From Symsagittifera roscoffensis (Eukaryota > Xenacoelomorpha > Acoela > Convolutidae): a DNA stretch of 64,000 nucleotides. Below are positions 42,121-53,575 of the stretch, piece by piece. The notes under the pieces are model-generated. The model had not been told where the DNA came from and ran no database searches. It saw nothing but the letters and a program-made list of their open reading frames with translations. Position 1 is the first letter of the stretch. Each line of letters starts with the position of its first letter. The position numbers and the translations under genes were made by a program. Location of the stretch: the NCBI RefSeq assembly GCF_963678635.1, contig NC_087063.1, positions 11,192,386 through 11,256,385 of the forward strand, in the 5' to 3' direction.

Positions 42121-45049
42121 CACTTATGTCTAACACGTGTCCTGTCACATCTGCCTCTGTCCCGATGTGCATCGCATCTTCTTCAAGCATGGCGCAGTGT
42201 CCGATCGATCTCACTTTCAACTCTCCTCTTCCCACGTAGATTTGCCCAATTAGGTCTTCATCACATGTTATCATTGTTTTGGTATAGATGTTGATTCCAT
42301 CTATATTTAGCATCACTTCATGTGGACCATAAGCTTCTGTGTACCTGTTATCAACACGTACCGACTTGCTACCCCCTCTCGTGAGTAGTGCTCTCAACGC
42401 TCTAGAAGTCGTTTGTGGGCTTATACAACTCAAGTAATCTGCGTACACATCAATGTGCATTATTGTCTGGTCACTTGGTTCGCTTAAGTTTCTCGTTACT
42501 TCGTGGCCGCCCACATTGATTATTGACATTATTCTTGCCCCAATCTTTGTTATGCCAAATGGTTTTCCTGTTACCATTTTTACAGTGTTGCAGTTTCCAT
42601 TTTTTGTCGAACCTTCAGCAGCTTCTGGTATTGTTTGTGCGCCACTTAATGCTTCGTTCATTCTCTGTCTTTGGATCTCTTGCTTCAACCGTTGTTCTAT
42701 TTCTTTCGCTGCCAGGTCTTGTTTCACTTTGTTGATGGCCTCCGCTGCCGCCTTCTGATAATCTATTGCTAGGTCGTTCTTCGCCGTGGCCTCTACTGCG
42801 CTATTACATTGTGTTACAGCTTTCACTGTTTTCGTTGGTAGCTCCGCACTTGGTCTTTCTACGTTTTTCGTCTCAAATTCACCTTGTCTGTTTCTCTGGC
42901 TTGCACCGCTGCTAGCGCCAACTTGTGTTTTGGATGACTCTGATTCTTGACCGCTTCCCAAAACAACGGACAGTCCATCCTGAAGTGCCCCTCTTGGTTG
43001 CAGAAGAAGCATCTTGCACCTATTTTGATGATCAAGCCACTATAGAATTCGTGTTCCTCCATCTGGCTCATCTCTTCCTCATCGGGTGCATATCCCAAAC
43101 TCTTCATGCCCTATTTGTATGTCGTGCAATCCGCCACATGATGATCCGCCGACCCGCAGTTAGCACATGACCTGCGTTTGTCCATGTCATCGCTGGGCTT
43201 GTACCATGACGACCTCTGTGGCTGACTTCTCCCTTGTGTGTTCCTGTTGTCTGAGTACGAGTATTTCTTGGGTTTCATCAGCATGTACTCTCTTGACTTC
43301 TGCCTCATCTCTTCTGGAGTTGGTGCACTGTCTTTCGACAATGTATAGTACGTTACTAACATCGTTCTCAAGTCATCACTCTTTACCCCATCAATGAACT
43401 TTGAGGCGATGCTGAAGTTCCTACGATTGGTAGATTCTTCCGGGTCACTCCTTCTTCTCAAGCTCTCAAGATCACCTAGGAACCTGTCTATCGATTCATC
43501 GTCCCTTTGTCTCCTCTTTTCAAATCGCATCAGCGCTTGATGACCCTTCATGCCTGAGCCGAACCTATTTAACAATATTTCAAAGATTTTGTCCGCTGTG
43601 TCGCGTTCCTCTTCTTTCTTCGCAACCACGCATTTCAATGCCGTTCCTTCCAGATTGCTCAGTATCGCTCTGCATGCCTGGCTCTCATCGTTCAAGTTGT
43701 ATTGTTCTAAGTGCAGCCTCATGACTTCTACCCAAGTGTCAATGCATCCATCTGAATCATCTTTGAACTCCTTCGGTTTCTTGAAGGTTTTCCTGGATTT
43801 GTTGCCTCCTCTGTCACTCGAGTCGGTGTTCCTCGTGGCGAAGGCTTCTAGCGTCCTGTTCATCATTTCTCAGGTGCTTGCCCAAGTCATTGCATCCGGC
43901 CCCACGTTGTTGTGAGTCGTGGAGTCCCCTGGACCACTGGTTGTGTTCACTGTTCCATTCTTTATAATGGCCCTGGCCCCCACCGGTGCCGTAATCGCGG
44001 CCTCCTGGGTTGCTGGTAACGGTGTTGACTGTCGTTTGTTCCTTTGAGGCTCCACGAAGTCCACTCTATTACCTTGTGTCCTCTCTGCAGCTGGCCTGTC
44101 TTATTGTGTTGAATTCCTAAGAATAGTGTCTAGCTTTGTCTGTATTGCACTTGAGCTCTCAGCCTGTTCCCTACTCATCGTATCCATTTTCGTTTCCAAA
44201 CTCCCTAACTGGCAATTCACTGTGTCATATCGCTGCTTCATTTCTTGCATGTCTTTTCTGATGTTCTTTTCTCGCTCTTCATCAGTGGTTTCTACTTTGT
44301 CAGACATCTTCTGAAGCTTTTCCTCCGTCGCTCTCGCTAGATGGAAATAGTTGTCCAAGTACTCATGTTTGTTGTGCCTCATTCCATTCCTTATCACATT
44401 TCTATCCTCTTCGCTGTGCTTCAGTTTCTCATCTATCTGATCTAGCTTCCATCTATCTGATCTAGCGAGTTGTCGTTCCATGGTCCGTTGTTGTCCTGTA
44501 GTTGGTCACTGGTCCCGATTTTCTCTGACCCTCGTTCTGCTCGGTCTCTGTTGTTCTCGTGGATACTGTTCCGAATGTTTTGCTTTTCTCGACTTTCGTC
44601 TCCTCCACCTCTGCGTCCTTCGATATCATTCCAACCATCTTTGCTAATCTTTCCGTAAAAGACGTTCTCTTTTGAGACTCATCCTTCACTGTTTCTGGCG
44701 TGTTGCCTGTTGTGTCTTCCACGTTGTCTATCGGTGAGAACTCTATGGGATTCGGGTTGGGTTCTTCCGCATTAGGCATTGGAGTTGACTCTGTCGTCTT
44801 CTTTCCTGCTTCATCCACACTTTGATCAGGTGCCACTAGATCAATCTCAATGGTGGGTGCTACTCGTTCCCCTTCCATGCCCTCTCTTGCTTTGTTCTCC
44901 GTGGTACTCCTCGTGCTGACCATACTAACTGAAAAGTTCTTCTTTGTTACCTTCGGACCCATTGATGTTGTCTTACGTAGCGACGAATTGTACTTTGTCT
45001 TCGCTTCGGTAGATCTTCTTTCAGCTACCGGTACCCTGCTCCGCCTCAT
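42116..45049 (-). pseudogene. Element 2 gag, broken into several frames
   Basis: Pieces 45049-44462 (acidic N-terminus with SFTERLAKM), 44481-44101 (coiled coil), 44064-43870, 43866-43111 (Gag core KTFKKPKEFKDDSDGCIDTW and first CCHC, CANCGSADHHVADC), 43107-42859 (second CCHC, CFFCNQEGHFRMDC) and 43012-42116. The N-terminal part is shorter than in Element 1. The ATG at 45049 is the first of the frame after the leader. Confidence 0.85.
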
Positions 45050-45246
45050 TATTTACAATTGTTACTATTTACAGTATTACTATCTACAAAATTCTACTCT
45101 AAGGTTAAAACCCCTTTGACAAAAAAATTTTATAAAAAGAAATCGACTATTCGCTAAAAACAACTTTTCTTAAGCTCTTGAAAATTTTATATGTTAGGAT
45201 AGGATAGAGAATATGATTTTACAATTGATTACTTCAACCTGACTTA

Positions 45247-45868
45247 TGTCCCAAGACCAACGTCCCAAGACTAGTGTCTCAAGACTAATGTCCCAAGACC
45301 AATGGCCCAAGACCAACGTCCCAAGATCACTGTCCCAAGACTAATGTCCCAAGACCAATGGCCCAAGACCAACGTCCCAAGACTATTGTCCCAAGACTAA
45401 TGTCCCAAGACCAATGGCCCAAGACTAATGTCCCAAGACCACTGTCCCAAGACTAATGTCCCAAGACCAATGGCCCAAGATCAATTCCCAAGACCACTGT
45501 CCCAAGACTAATGTCCCAAGACCAATGGCCCAAGACCACTGTCCCAAGACCAATGTCCCAAGACCAATGGCCCAAGACTAATGTCCCAAGACCAATGTCC
45601 CAAGACCACTGTCCCAAGACCAATGGCCCAAGACTAATGTCCCAAGACCAATGCCCCAAGACCAATGTCCCAAGACCAATGTCCCAAGACCACTGTCCCA
45701 AGACCAACGTCCCAACACCAATGTCCCAAGACTGTTTCGTACCAAGACTGCTCTGGTCCAAGACTGTCCCAAGGCTGCACTGTCCCAAGACTGTCCCAAG
45801 ACTGTGTTGCCCCAAGACTGTCCCCAAACTGCAATGTCCCAAGACTTCTTCGGTACTGTCCCAAGACT
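45247..45868. repeat. CCCAAGAC tandem-like array
   Basis: About 40 copies of CCCAAGAC(C/T)AATGT or close variants at irregular steps of about 12-16 bp, combined into higher units such as GGCCCAAGAC alternating with GTCCCAAGAC. One copy reads GTCTCAAGACTAATG, linking the unit to the CTCAAG word of this element. No unique spacers, so this is not a CRISPR array. Confidence 0.9.
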
Positions 45869-46732
45869 CGTCACTGAGTGTCTGGATATCGGGTCTCTTC
45901 TTCTTCGTTGTAGGGACTATTGAACCACTGTACCTTTTACCACCACTTGAGCTCTAGTAAAAAAAATTCCCAAAATCCCTATCCTACTGGTCAAAACTCA
46001 AATACTGACCCCCCTTTGTTTGAAACTCTATATTCCCCGCAGGTATCTTGTGATCACCTGTTCGTTAAAATACCAACAACTAATTTTCACCAAAACGTAA
46101 AATTTTAAACTGGAAAAATCTTCAAAAACAGATGGGTGAATTCTCCTGAAATTCAAGGCTGACTGATGTCAATCTTGTCCGAAAAAATGTCTGGTACCCG
46201 ATTGCCACGCGTTTTCCTCCCCCCTGCTAGCAATCTTATGGGGTATCACAAAAACTGTCTATGTCCGTTCCCCCCTACCGATCCGACCAGGGTACCTACC
46301 TTAACCTGATTCTAATTTTGGATATCCGCTTCCTATAACCAACGCGTGTAAATATCTAATGTAACTAACTCGACGACGCCGAACAATTAGTTACTCTAAT
46401 GTGTCCCCCCTTTTTACAATTTATAACCGCTAACCTCTAACTTAACCAGCCCCCCTTCTAACCTCCCCCCTCTTTATCCCCCCTCTTAAGCCAAAAAATC
46501 CCTTAAGCGCCGGGTGCTAAACATCTCGAGAGAAAACCGTAGACCTGTTTCCAGGCCTGCTTGTGCAAAAACTTCCTTAAAACAATTGGACTCCGCTTAT
46601 CCAATTTTACACTTATCTCCTATAATGTAATGTGGGTTCTAACGATACCCGTTGCCCAACTTGAGAACACCCCTGTGCGTCCTCATGTGGTGATCCTGTG
46701 CTGGTTGTCTCTGTTCTGCACTTGACAGCAGC

Positions 46733-46861
46733 ACCACTTTCCCACTTGGCTGGTCACATCTTCCAGTCAAGTCTCCTAGTGGTCCGGTTCGATCCTTGTG
46801 AACCACTTTCCCACTCGACTGGTCACCTCTTCCAGTCAAGTCTCCTAGTTGTCCGGCTTGG
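46733..46861. repeat. Direct repeat pair in Element 2 leader
   Basis: Two copies of a ~60-bp unit beginning ACCACTTTCCCACT and ending CAAGTCTCCTAGT-GTCCGG, at 46733-46793 and 46801-46861, differing at a few positions. Function unknown. Confidence 0.85.
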
Positions 46862-47292
46862 TTGCAATCTATCTGAAAACCCTCAACAACGCCCCCCACT
46901 CGGGCACCTTATTGAAGTCACTGGTTTAAATTGCTATATTGATCGAAATGATCGGTCTTATAAAACAGTATGGGTATACTATTTAATTAATATAAAGGTT
47001 TGATCCAAATGATCCGGTATCAAAGTCACTGTCTTTTCGTTTTATGGTTTTTGTTCCTTTTTCTATACTTTTTACTTGTTTTTGTTTCCCTAATTACCCC
47101 CCTTTACTCGGTTAGCTAGGCCTCGTTCGGAGAGCGTACCAGGAAGTTTTCTCAAGTTTTCTTAAAAAGCTATCACGGTACAACCGGAAGGTTTACACGT
47201 TCCCGCTGAACCGTACCACCGGTACTCTAGAATGGGCATGCAGCCCGGAGCTGTGTCAAGTGGGTTCGACTCCGTAGTCATGATGTCGTAAA

Positions 47293-47309
47293 AACACCCA
47301 GGAGCGCCA
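47293..47309 (-). other. Element 2 primer-binding site
   Basis: On the minus strand TGGCGCTCCTGGGTGTT, identical to the Element 1 candidate, 11 nt after the LTR end. Confidence 0.6.
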
Positions 47310-47320
47310 TAAAAACACTT

Positions 47321-48215
47321 TGTAACAGTCGCCTACTTCAGTCACATATGAGGCTTAAGAAAAATAGGCCCTATAACCATTGGCTCAAGAGTCAGGGACA
47401 CTATCTCTTGTGTTTTTCTACCTCAAGAACGGTCGGAGTCAATTCGGTTCGCTTGCGACATGAGACTAGAACCCATTACAGCTTAAAGGCTACTAACAAA
47501 ATATCCCCCACTCTAGAAAATAAGAACGTTCCCATACTTAGGTCTCAAAATACCCAAAATACATGAACGCCGTTAAAAACAGGGTCGGAACAATCCGTTA
47601 AGTTACTTTTTATTAGAAAGTGAAACTTTGATCCATTTCAGATGGATCAACCTAAAACTCGCCTTACCTCAACATAACAATCATAAAACACACTCGAGAA
47701 AATTAAATTAGGGACTCATATGTTGATGCACTCGAGTACAGGGGGTAATTAAATTGGTAAGCAACTCAAGAATTAGATAATATAACTAGATAAGTTTAAT
47801 ACTGGTCAGTTTTGGTAACAGAAGTAAATTCTGGCTCTAGAATTGGAGTTTTTGTATGAACCATTGGGACACTCAAGCTGTCCACCTTTCCATTGAAGGT
47901 TCACTCTAGTTTGTTCCGAATAGTTGTTCTCTCTTCTTTTTATTATCTCTCTTCCTATTCCGGGATAAGACAGCTCTACTCGTGTCCTATTTTATATCTG
48001 TTATTGCGAATAGCAATTTCCTGCTGTTTTTTTTGAGTATTTTCCCGCAATTGTAAATTCGGATGTTCTGATTTTTCACTTTTTGTTTTCAGTTGGTACG
48101 AGAAAACTGAGCATGACAGGCTCCATTCGAAATTTTGAAAATTAAAACTTCACTCCAAAATCACGTATTTTTGTGTTCCTCAAGGTCAAACTTCCAGACA
48201 TGACCGACTGGCACA
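47321..48215 (-). repeat. Element 2 5' LTR
   Basis: 895 bp, matches 25600-26494 with about 30 differences including compensating small indels. The outer flank TGAGCTCATTG is LTR0 sequence and does not match the flank on the other side. Confidence 0.92.
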
Positions 48216-48523
48216 TGAGCTCATTGCTGGGTCTCAGTATCCCCAGACCACAAAGTCACTCCTAAAAACAGGGCTACTACTCATTTATTATAGTACTAAT
48301 GGTTTTGTTCAGTAGATGAAATTCATCATATCCATCGGAGATGGATCAACCTTTTCCCTCAATTCCTAGCTTTTCATTATCTGAGAACGAATTTTGATGT
48401 TATTTAATTCAATTCAGGACATATCCGGAAGCTAAAAGTTGTTAAAATACAGTTTCAGTTTTCTTCCCGAGACCCTCTTCCGCATTCTGGAATAAGAACG
48501 AAGAGCGGTCTTGTCATCCTCCT
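48216..48523 (-). repeat. LTR0, right piece, distal part
   Basis: Reverse-complement match to the Element 1 LTR from about position 717 down to the CCGGAAGGGTCTCGGGA region, diverged. The first ~175 bp repeat LTR positions also present in the left LTR0 piece. The segment ends in CTCCT (48519-48523), the copia target duplication. Confidence 0.8.
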
Positions 48524-48737
48524 TCTTGTAATAGTACGTCTCGATGTTTAAAATAAAAAAAATTTCTCAACCTTTGTTTGACAGCATTATGTTTGATTTC
48601 ATTTAAAAAATTAAAAATCATTAGTCAATTTTCTTTGACTCCTTTCTCGAAGATAGCAGTAACAGTTTCGTTTAGAGTCTTTTGGTTCTAAACAACCATG
48701 TCTGAAAATTGACCAATCAGAGACAAATATTTCAACA
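48524..48737 (-). repeat. Copia 3' LTR
   Basis: 214 bp. On the minus strand it is preceded by a polypurine tract CCTTTTGAGGGGAAG (48738-48752). It lacks a ~45-bp stretch present in the 5' LTR. Confidence 0.88.
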
Positions 48738-48744
48738 CTTCCCC

Positions 48745-51700
48745 TCAAAAGGCACTTCCAAAGAGTAGCTTGCATATGTTCGCCAAACGAACACGTGGAA
48801 GTCCTTTTGTCAGAACATCCGCATTGATAACTAGAGTAGGAAGATAGTTTAACGTCATCTTACCAGAGCGAACTTGTTCCCGAACAAAGTGTACTTTAAT
48901 GTCGATATGTTTGACTCTCGATCTTGAAGCTGTTTCATGAGCTACACAGATTGCTCCTTGGTTGTCACTAATCAAAATAGGGAGAGTAGTTTTATAGTTA
49001 ACACTCTCAAATACATGTTTCAGGAACAAAACTTCCTGAGGCAAGGCCGATAGAGCCCAATATTCCGATTCACATGTAGATAATGATACCGACGTTGTTT
49101 AGCAGTTCGCCAAAATACCGGCGAGTCTGACTCATTTAATTTAATAACAATGCCAGATACAGATTTTCTGATTTTTACGTTGCTTGCCCAATCGGCATCA
49201 CTGCACTCAAAATCACCTAGACCATTATCATGTCGTAAATAAGAAAGGAAATAATTCGTGCGCTTTAATTAGCGTAACACTCTTTTTGGTGTAATAAAAT
49301 CTTGCATTGTTGGACTTTTGCACGCTTGAGAGAGTAATCTTACTGCAAAAGCAATATCCGGCCTAGTTGTTACGGCTAAATACAATAACGTCCCCACTAA
49401 CTGCTGAAAAAGGGAACGATCTGTTAGACTTTTATCATCAGTTGCATTTCTAGATGTAACCACAGGTTCATACACCGGTTTGCAATTTTGCATATTCCAT
49501 TTTTTGATTAAATTTTCGATGTATCTTTCTTGAGAAAGTATTATACGTTTTTCAACAACGTGAATTTTTTTTCCCAAGAACCATTCGGGAACGCCCTTAT
49601 CTTCAATACGAATCAGATTACTAAGATTGGTAATTAGCTCTTGCACTGAAATTTCGTCAACATCAAAAACTATCATTTCATCAACATACACAGCAATGAA
49701 ACTCATTTTCTTAGGAGGATAAAAAAAGCAGGTGTCTACAGAGCTTCTTAAGTAACCAAGTTCCAATAAAATTTGACTCGCTTGTTTTAAACCGTAAAAA
49801 CATTTATTCAGCTTGCATACATCACGTTCATCAGACTCAAAATCACGAGGTTGCTCAATGAAACTTTCATCCTCTAAAGTAGAATTCTAAAAAACTGTTT
49901 TTACATCATTTTGTCGCATTTTTAAACCATGTTGTGCTGCAATGGCAAATAACCAACGAATAACTGTCATACTAACAGTAGGTGAAAAAGTATCAGTATA
50001 ATTTTGTCAATAAATTTGACTAAATCCCTTAGCCACATAACGTGCCCTATTTCGTTCAATTCAACCATCGCTTTTACGTTGTATATCAAAAACCCATTTG
50101 CCTTTCGTTAATTTTTTTCCTAAGGTAAAGCCACAAGATCCCATGTTTTTATTTCTACAAGACTTCTGAATTCATTTTGCATTGCAGCTTGCCATTTTTA
50201 AGCATCAGCTGACGAAATTTCTTCCTCATAATTAAGTGGAACGCTGCCATTGACGCTAAGAGCCATTGCAAAATTACAGTTTTTATCAGTAAAAAAATCA
50301 TAGCCGTAGTGCCATGCAGGTCTTCGAATCATCCGACCACTCCTATTAGTTGTAGGAAAGTCAAATTCCAAAGCAGTAGAATGTTCTTCATCACTCACAG
50401 ATTTTTCTCTTGATTTGGATGATGTAGACCGTTTTGGTAAAAAAATGTATCGAACTGTCAGGAGTGGGGGAAGTAATATTTTGCAAATTGACTGCAGTTG
50501 GAGTTTGAGGAGAAGACTCAATGGCATCAGATATATCAAAATCATCGTGAGTTGTGTAATTTTCACGTGTATCTAAGTAGATTTGAGTATCTTGAATCTC
50601 CATTTGCAATTTATGAGGACTAGATGCTGAAGATACTATTTGAGAAGTATCAATAGTTGTAGAAGTAGCTCCCCCTGTCGGTGATAACGTCTGTTCAAGT
50701 GTAGGCAATACTTCATTTGCATCAGTTGCACTTGTTTGTGCATTATTGACCCCCGCTGAATCTGTGACAACCCCCAATGGATTAGTGCCCCAAAAAGGCC
50801 AAACAATAACGGGCCTTGATCCGTTATCGAAACCTGGGAATTTTTCTTCGTGAAATGTCACATTCCGAGAGCGATAAAATTTCTTTTTCGCAAAATCATA
50901 TAAAATATGCAGGACTTGGACCGTCATAACCAGTAAAAACTGCTTTTTGCCTTTGCGTCAAAACTTGCGCTGTTGGGTTTTAATTTTTGATATATATAGG
51001 CAACCAAAAACTTTAAAATAATGAAAACTGGGTTGCTTTCCAAAAAACATTTCGTAGGGTGTTTCATCATCATTAGAAGCAGATGTTAGTACACGTTTTC
51101 TTGTGTATACTGCAGTATCAACTGCCCTTACCCAAAAAGATTCTGGTAACTTTGACGATAAGAAAAAGGCCGTGCAATGTCAAAAACCGTTCGCCAATAG
51201 CGCTCGGCTATACCACTTTGATGAGGAGAATAAGGACTTGTAAATTGCTAAACAATGCTGTTATTTTGGCAAGAATTTTGAATTTTGCGTGAAATATATT
51301 CTTCACCATTATCTGACCTGAGTCTAAATCCGGTTAAATTACATGGTTGGACCACCGTATTAAGAAAAAGTTGTAGTTTTGCTAACCAATTGCTTCTAGA
51401 GGCCATAAATTATACTGTTGCTTATCTTGAAAAATCGTAAATAAAAGATATTGCATATTTGTTTCCATGAAATGATTCCAGAAAAGGTCCACAAACGTCA
51501 CTGTGGACTAGTGAAAATTTTCGTGTTGCCCTAACATGAGGGTTTTTAGAAATGTCAGATGTAGGTATCTTACATTCTGAACACGTAGTACACTTATCGG
51601 TTGCCAATGAACCAAAAATAGTCATGCCTTTTACTGCTTGATTTGCAGTTTTCTTCAGTGTTTCACAATTTGCATGTGAAAACCTTGCATTCCACTTAGT

Positions 51701-52073
51701 AATAGACAATGCGGACATATTCGTTTCTTCTGCCCTATGTTTAAACCAAAAAAGGCCATCTCTTTCAATAAAATAAATTTTTTGTTGACCCACACGTATA
51801 TGCGGATTATGGTTAAAAATCACTGTGTTTCCTTGCTTAACTAGAAGTGAAAATGATATGAAATGAAATTTGAAGCTCGGCACATACAGTGCGCGCTGGA
51901 GTTTTATTACGATCGTAGAATGAGAGGCAAACTTCTCCAACATCATGTACTCGCTGTTGCGTCCCATCCCCATTAGTAATAAATATCGCACTTCCGTTTC
52001 CTTCCAGCATAGAAAACATCTTGAACATTGATTTGTCTGGAATGATATGGTGCGTGCATCCGCAGTCTATCAC
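48745..52073 (-). pseudogene. Copia pol remnants
   Basis: Recognisable pieces, 5' to 3' on the minus strand: protease (IDCGCTHHI near 52073, the usual DSG being DCG), the pre-integrase zinc region (WNARFSHAN... CTTCSEC, 51991-51422) and integrase start VHSDVCGPF, a linker (YRSRNVTFHEEKF, 50927-50391), RT (49766-49269) whose active box reads YVDE instead of YVDD, and the RNase H end (KHIDIKVHFVREQV, NADVLTKGL; 49044-48745). Frame breaks and stops lie between every piece. Confidence 0.88.
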
Positions 52074-52089
52074 AATATCTATCGACCCA

Positions 52090-52863
52090 TTTGAAGTTAC
52101 AGTTAGTGCAAACCCAGAGAAACCGCCTTGACGGTTGCTTGAATTCTGCTTGTTTATATGCTACTTTGCATAGCACCTGTCAGCAGTGTGATTGTTACGT
52201 CCACACTTTAACAGTACAAGGTTTTCTTGTTTACTTGTCCAGTCTCTCCATTATATCGTCCTCGGCCAGTTCTATGAATCGGTGGAGCCGCATTGGACGT
52301 AGAACTCGTATCTTGTTTGTTTGAGCTCCCCCCAAGTGATCGTTCAATCAGTAGCTTTTTCAGTTGTAGATACGATATCTACTGGAAGTGTATTGCAGCT
52401 ATGAATGAGTCGTATTCTTGTTGCAATGCTTTAAAAACTATTGCTATTTTCAGATTGTCGCTGATCTTTTCATCGGCAGATTGTAGTTTGAACACAATGT
52501 TGTCCACTTTGTTTAGAAATTCTATCATCCATTCACCGTTCTTCTTGAGTTCCAGAAACTCTTGCAAAAGCACAATGATTTGGCTTGTTTGAACCCGCCC
52601 AAATGTTTTTGCAAGTATTTCCATATTTCGAATCCATTCCTGTTATTCTGAGTAATGATCATCTGCAAAGTAGCATCATTGAGGTGCATAATGATTTTCT
52701 GATACAACTTCCTCTGAACAGCATCTCTGTTGGCTTCGCTAAATTTTTTCAGATTCTACATTTAGGTTTTTATCTTCAATATAAGCTAGGAACCCTTCAC
52801 ACCATACAGGAAAATTTTCGGGTTTTCCATTGAAAATGAGCAGTTTTTTTTGTTCGGAATCCA
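52090..52863 (-). pseudogene. Copia gag remnant
   Basis: Starts at an ATG near 52863 (MDSEQKKLLIFNGKPENFPVW), continues through KIIMHLNDATLQMI and WKYLQKHLGG to LKKNGEWMIEFLNKVDNIV. A zinc knuckle CGRNNHTADRC near 52190 follows a one-base shift. Typical copia Gag layout. Confidence 0.8.
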
Positions 52864-52894
52864 TCAAGATTTTTGGTGCTTGGAAGCTTCAATC

Positions 52895-52904
52895 GCCCAT
52901 AACC
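52895..52904 (-). other. Copia primer-binding site (half-tRNA type)
   Basis: GGTTATGGGC directly follows the LTR on the minus strand. Drosophila copia uses the same bases, complementary to the anticodon arm of initiator tRNA-Met, priming from a cleaved 5' half of the tRNA. The match is short but abuts the LTR exactly. Confidence 0.7.
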
Positions 52905-53159
52905 TCTTATAATAATACATATCGATGTTTAAAACAAAAATTATTTCTTGACATTTACTTTCCATGAAAGTGGTTTAAGTCAAAATCAACAACGTTTGTT
53001 TAACCGCATTATTTTTGATTTCATTTTAAAAGTTAAAAATCATAAATCAATATCATTTCACTGCTTTCTCAAATAAAGCAGTTACAGTTTCGATTAGAGT
53101 CTTTTGGTTGTAAACAACCATGTCTGAAAATTGACCAATCACAGACGAGTATTTCAACA
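52905..53159 (-). repeat. Copia 5' LTR
   Basis: 255 bp, starts TGTTGAAATA at 53159 on the minus strand and ends TTATAAGA next to the primer-binding site. The outer flank CTCCT matches 48519-48523. Confidence 0.88.
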
Positions 53160-53575
53160 CTCCTGAAAGGGTGGTAACATCCTCCCGATACCCTTCCGAG
53201 TTCTCGGGAATTATTAGGTAACGATTGTACAGCTACAATCGTTACAATTAGGACAGCCTCTACGGTAATCTCAATATGATTCACTCTTTTTCTTCAAGAG
53301 TCAATGTTGCTGTTTTTAAGCAAAAATCTGTCTGTTCTAATTTTCGCGCGTTTTCAGTGTTCGCGAAATTTCAAGGTCGTGACGTGTCTTTATTTTCGAA
53401 CGAGTTTTAATTTATTTTAAAATTTATTCGCCACTTCAAATTGATCCTTCCTAATTCGTCAAATTCCACGACTAGCGCTGTTAATCCATCGAAACTGCCA
53501 ATTTCCCCACTCGAATGCTTTAACAAATTTTTGATGTTGCCATGCATTTTGGCGCCATTCTGGTCAAATGTCACA
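53160..53575 (-). repeat. LTR0, right piece, proximal part with hairpin
   Basis: Continues LTR0 after the copia insertion. The minus strand begins TGTGACATTTGACCAGAATG at 53575, aligning with the Element 1 LTR start. It contains the hairpin GTAACGATTGTA-CAGC-TACAATCGTTAC (53218-53245), which covaries with the Element 1 LTR hairpin. Confidence 0.85.

Larger units (their letters stand above)
45050..47320 (-). other. Element 2 leader (5' UTR)
   Basis: 2.27 kb between primer-binding site and gag. It holds the CCCAAGAC array (45247-45868), C-rich tracts at 46400-46490, and a duplicated ~60-bp unit at 46733-46861. No coding region is supported; long frames within the array are repeat artefacts. 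Confidence 0.8.
25600..48215 (-). mobile_element. Element 2: diverged, broken relative of Element 1
   Basis: 22,616 bp on the minus strand with 895-bp LTRs (TGTGCCAGTCG...CGACTGTTACA). Primer-binding site, leader, gag-pol with macrodomain, gap, and ORF3/4-type polyprotein occur in the same order as Element 1. The LTRs differ at roughly 30 positions (about 3%), so it is older than Element 1. At least ten frameshifts or stops interrupt the genes. Flanking bases do not form a target duplication, and the LTR0 pieces on its two sides overlap by about 175 bp, so the present copy may be a recombinant. Confidence 0.9.
48524..53159 (-). mobile_element. Ty1/copia-type retrotransposon, inactive
   Basis: 4,636 bp flanked by CTCCT on both sides (48519-48523 and 53160-53164). 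LTRs of 214 bp (48524-48737) and 255 bp (52905-53159) start TGTTGAAATA on the minus strand. Order on the minus strand is gag, protease, integrase, RT, RNase H, diagnostic of copia. Many stops and frameshifts are present and the RT box is mutated. Confidence 0.92.

Noticed and set aside
45247-45868. CRISPR-like repeat array
   Set aside because: Units are irregular and variant, with no unique spacers; it is a eukaryotic retroelement leader repeat.
47237-47300. tRNA-like GGGTTCGACTCC segment
   Set aside because: No acceptor or anticodon stem can be formed around it.
53407-53575. Apparent coding continuation of the RPDG ORF (VTFDQNGAKM...) also matched by the Element 1 LTR start
   Set aside because: At first it suggested a gene overlapping an LTR. 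The missing C-terminal half at 483-672 and the empty-site copy at 54102-54690 show the frame merely runs into inserted LTR0.
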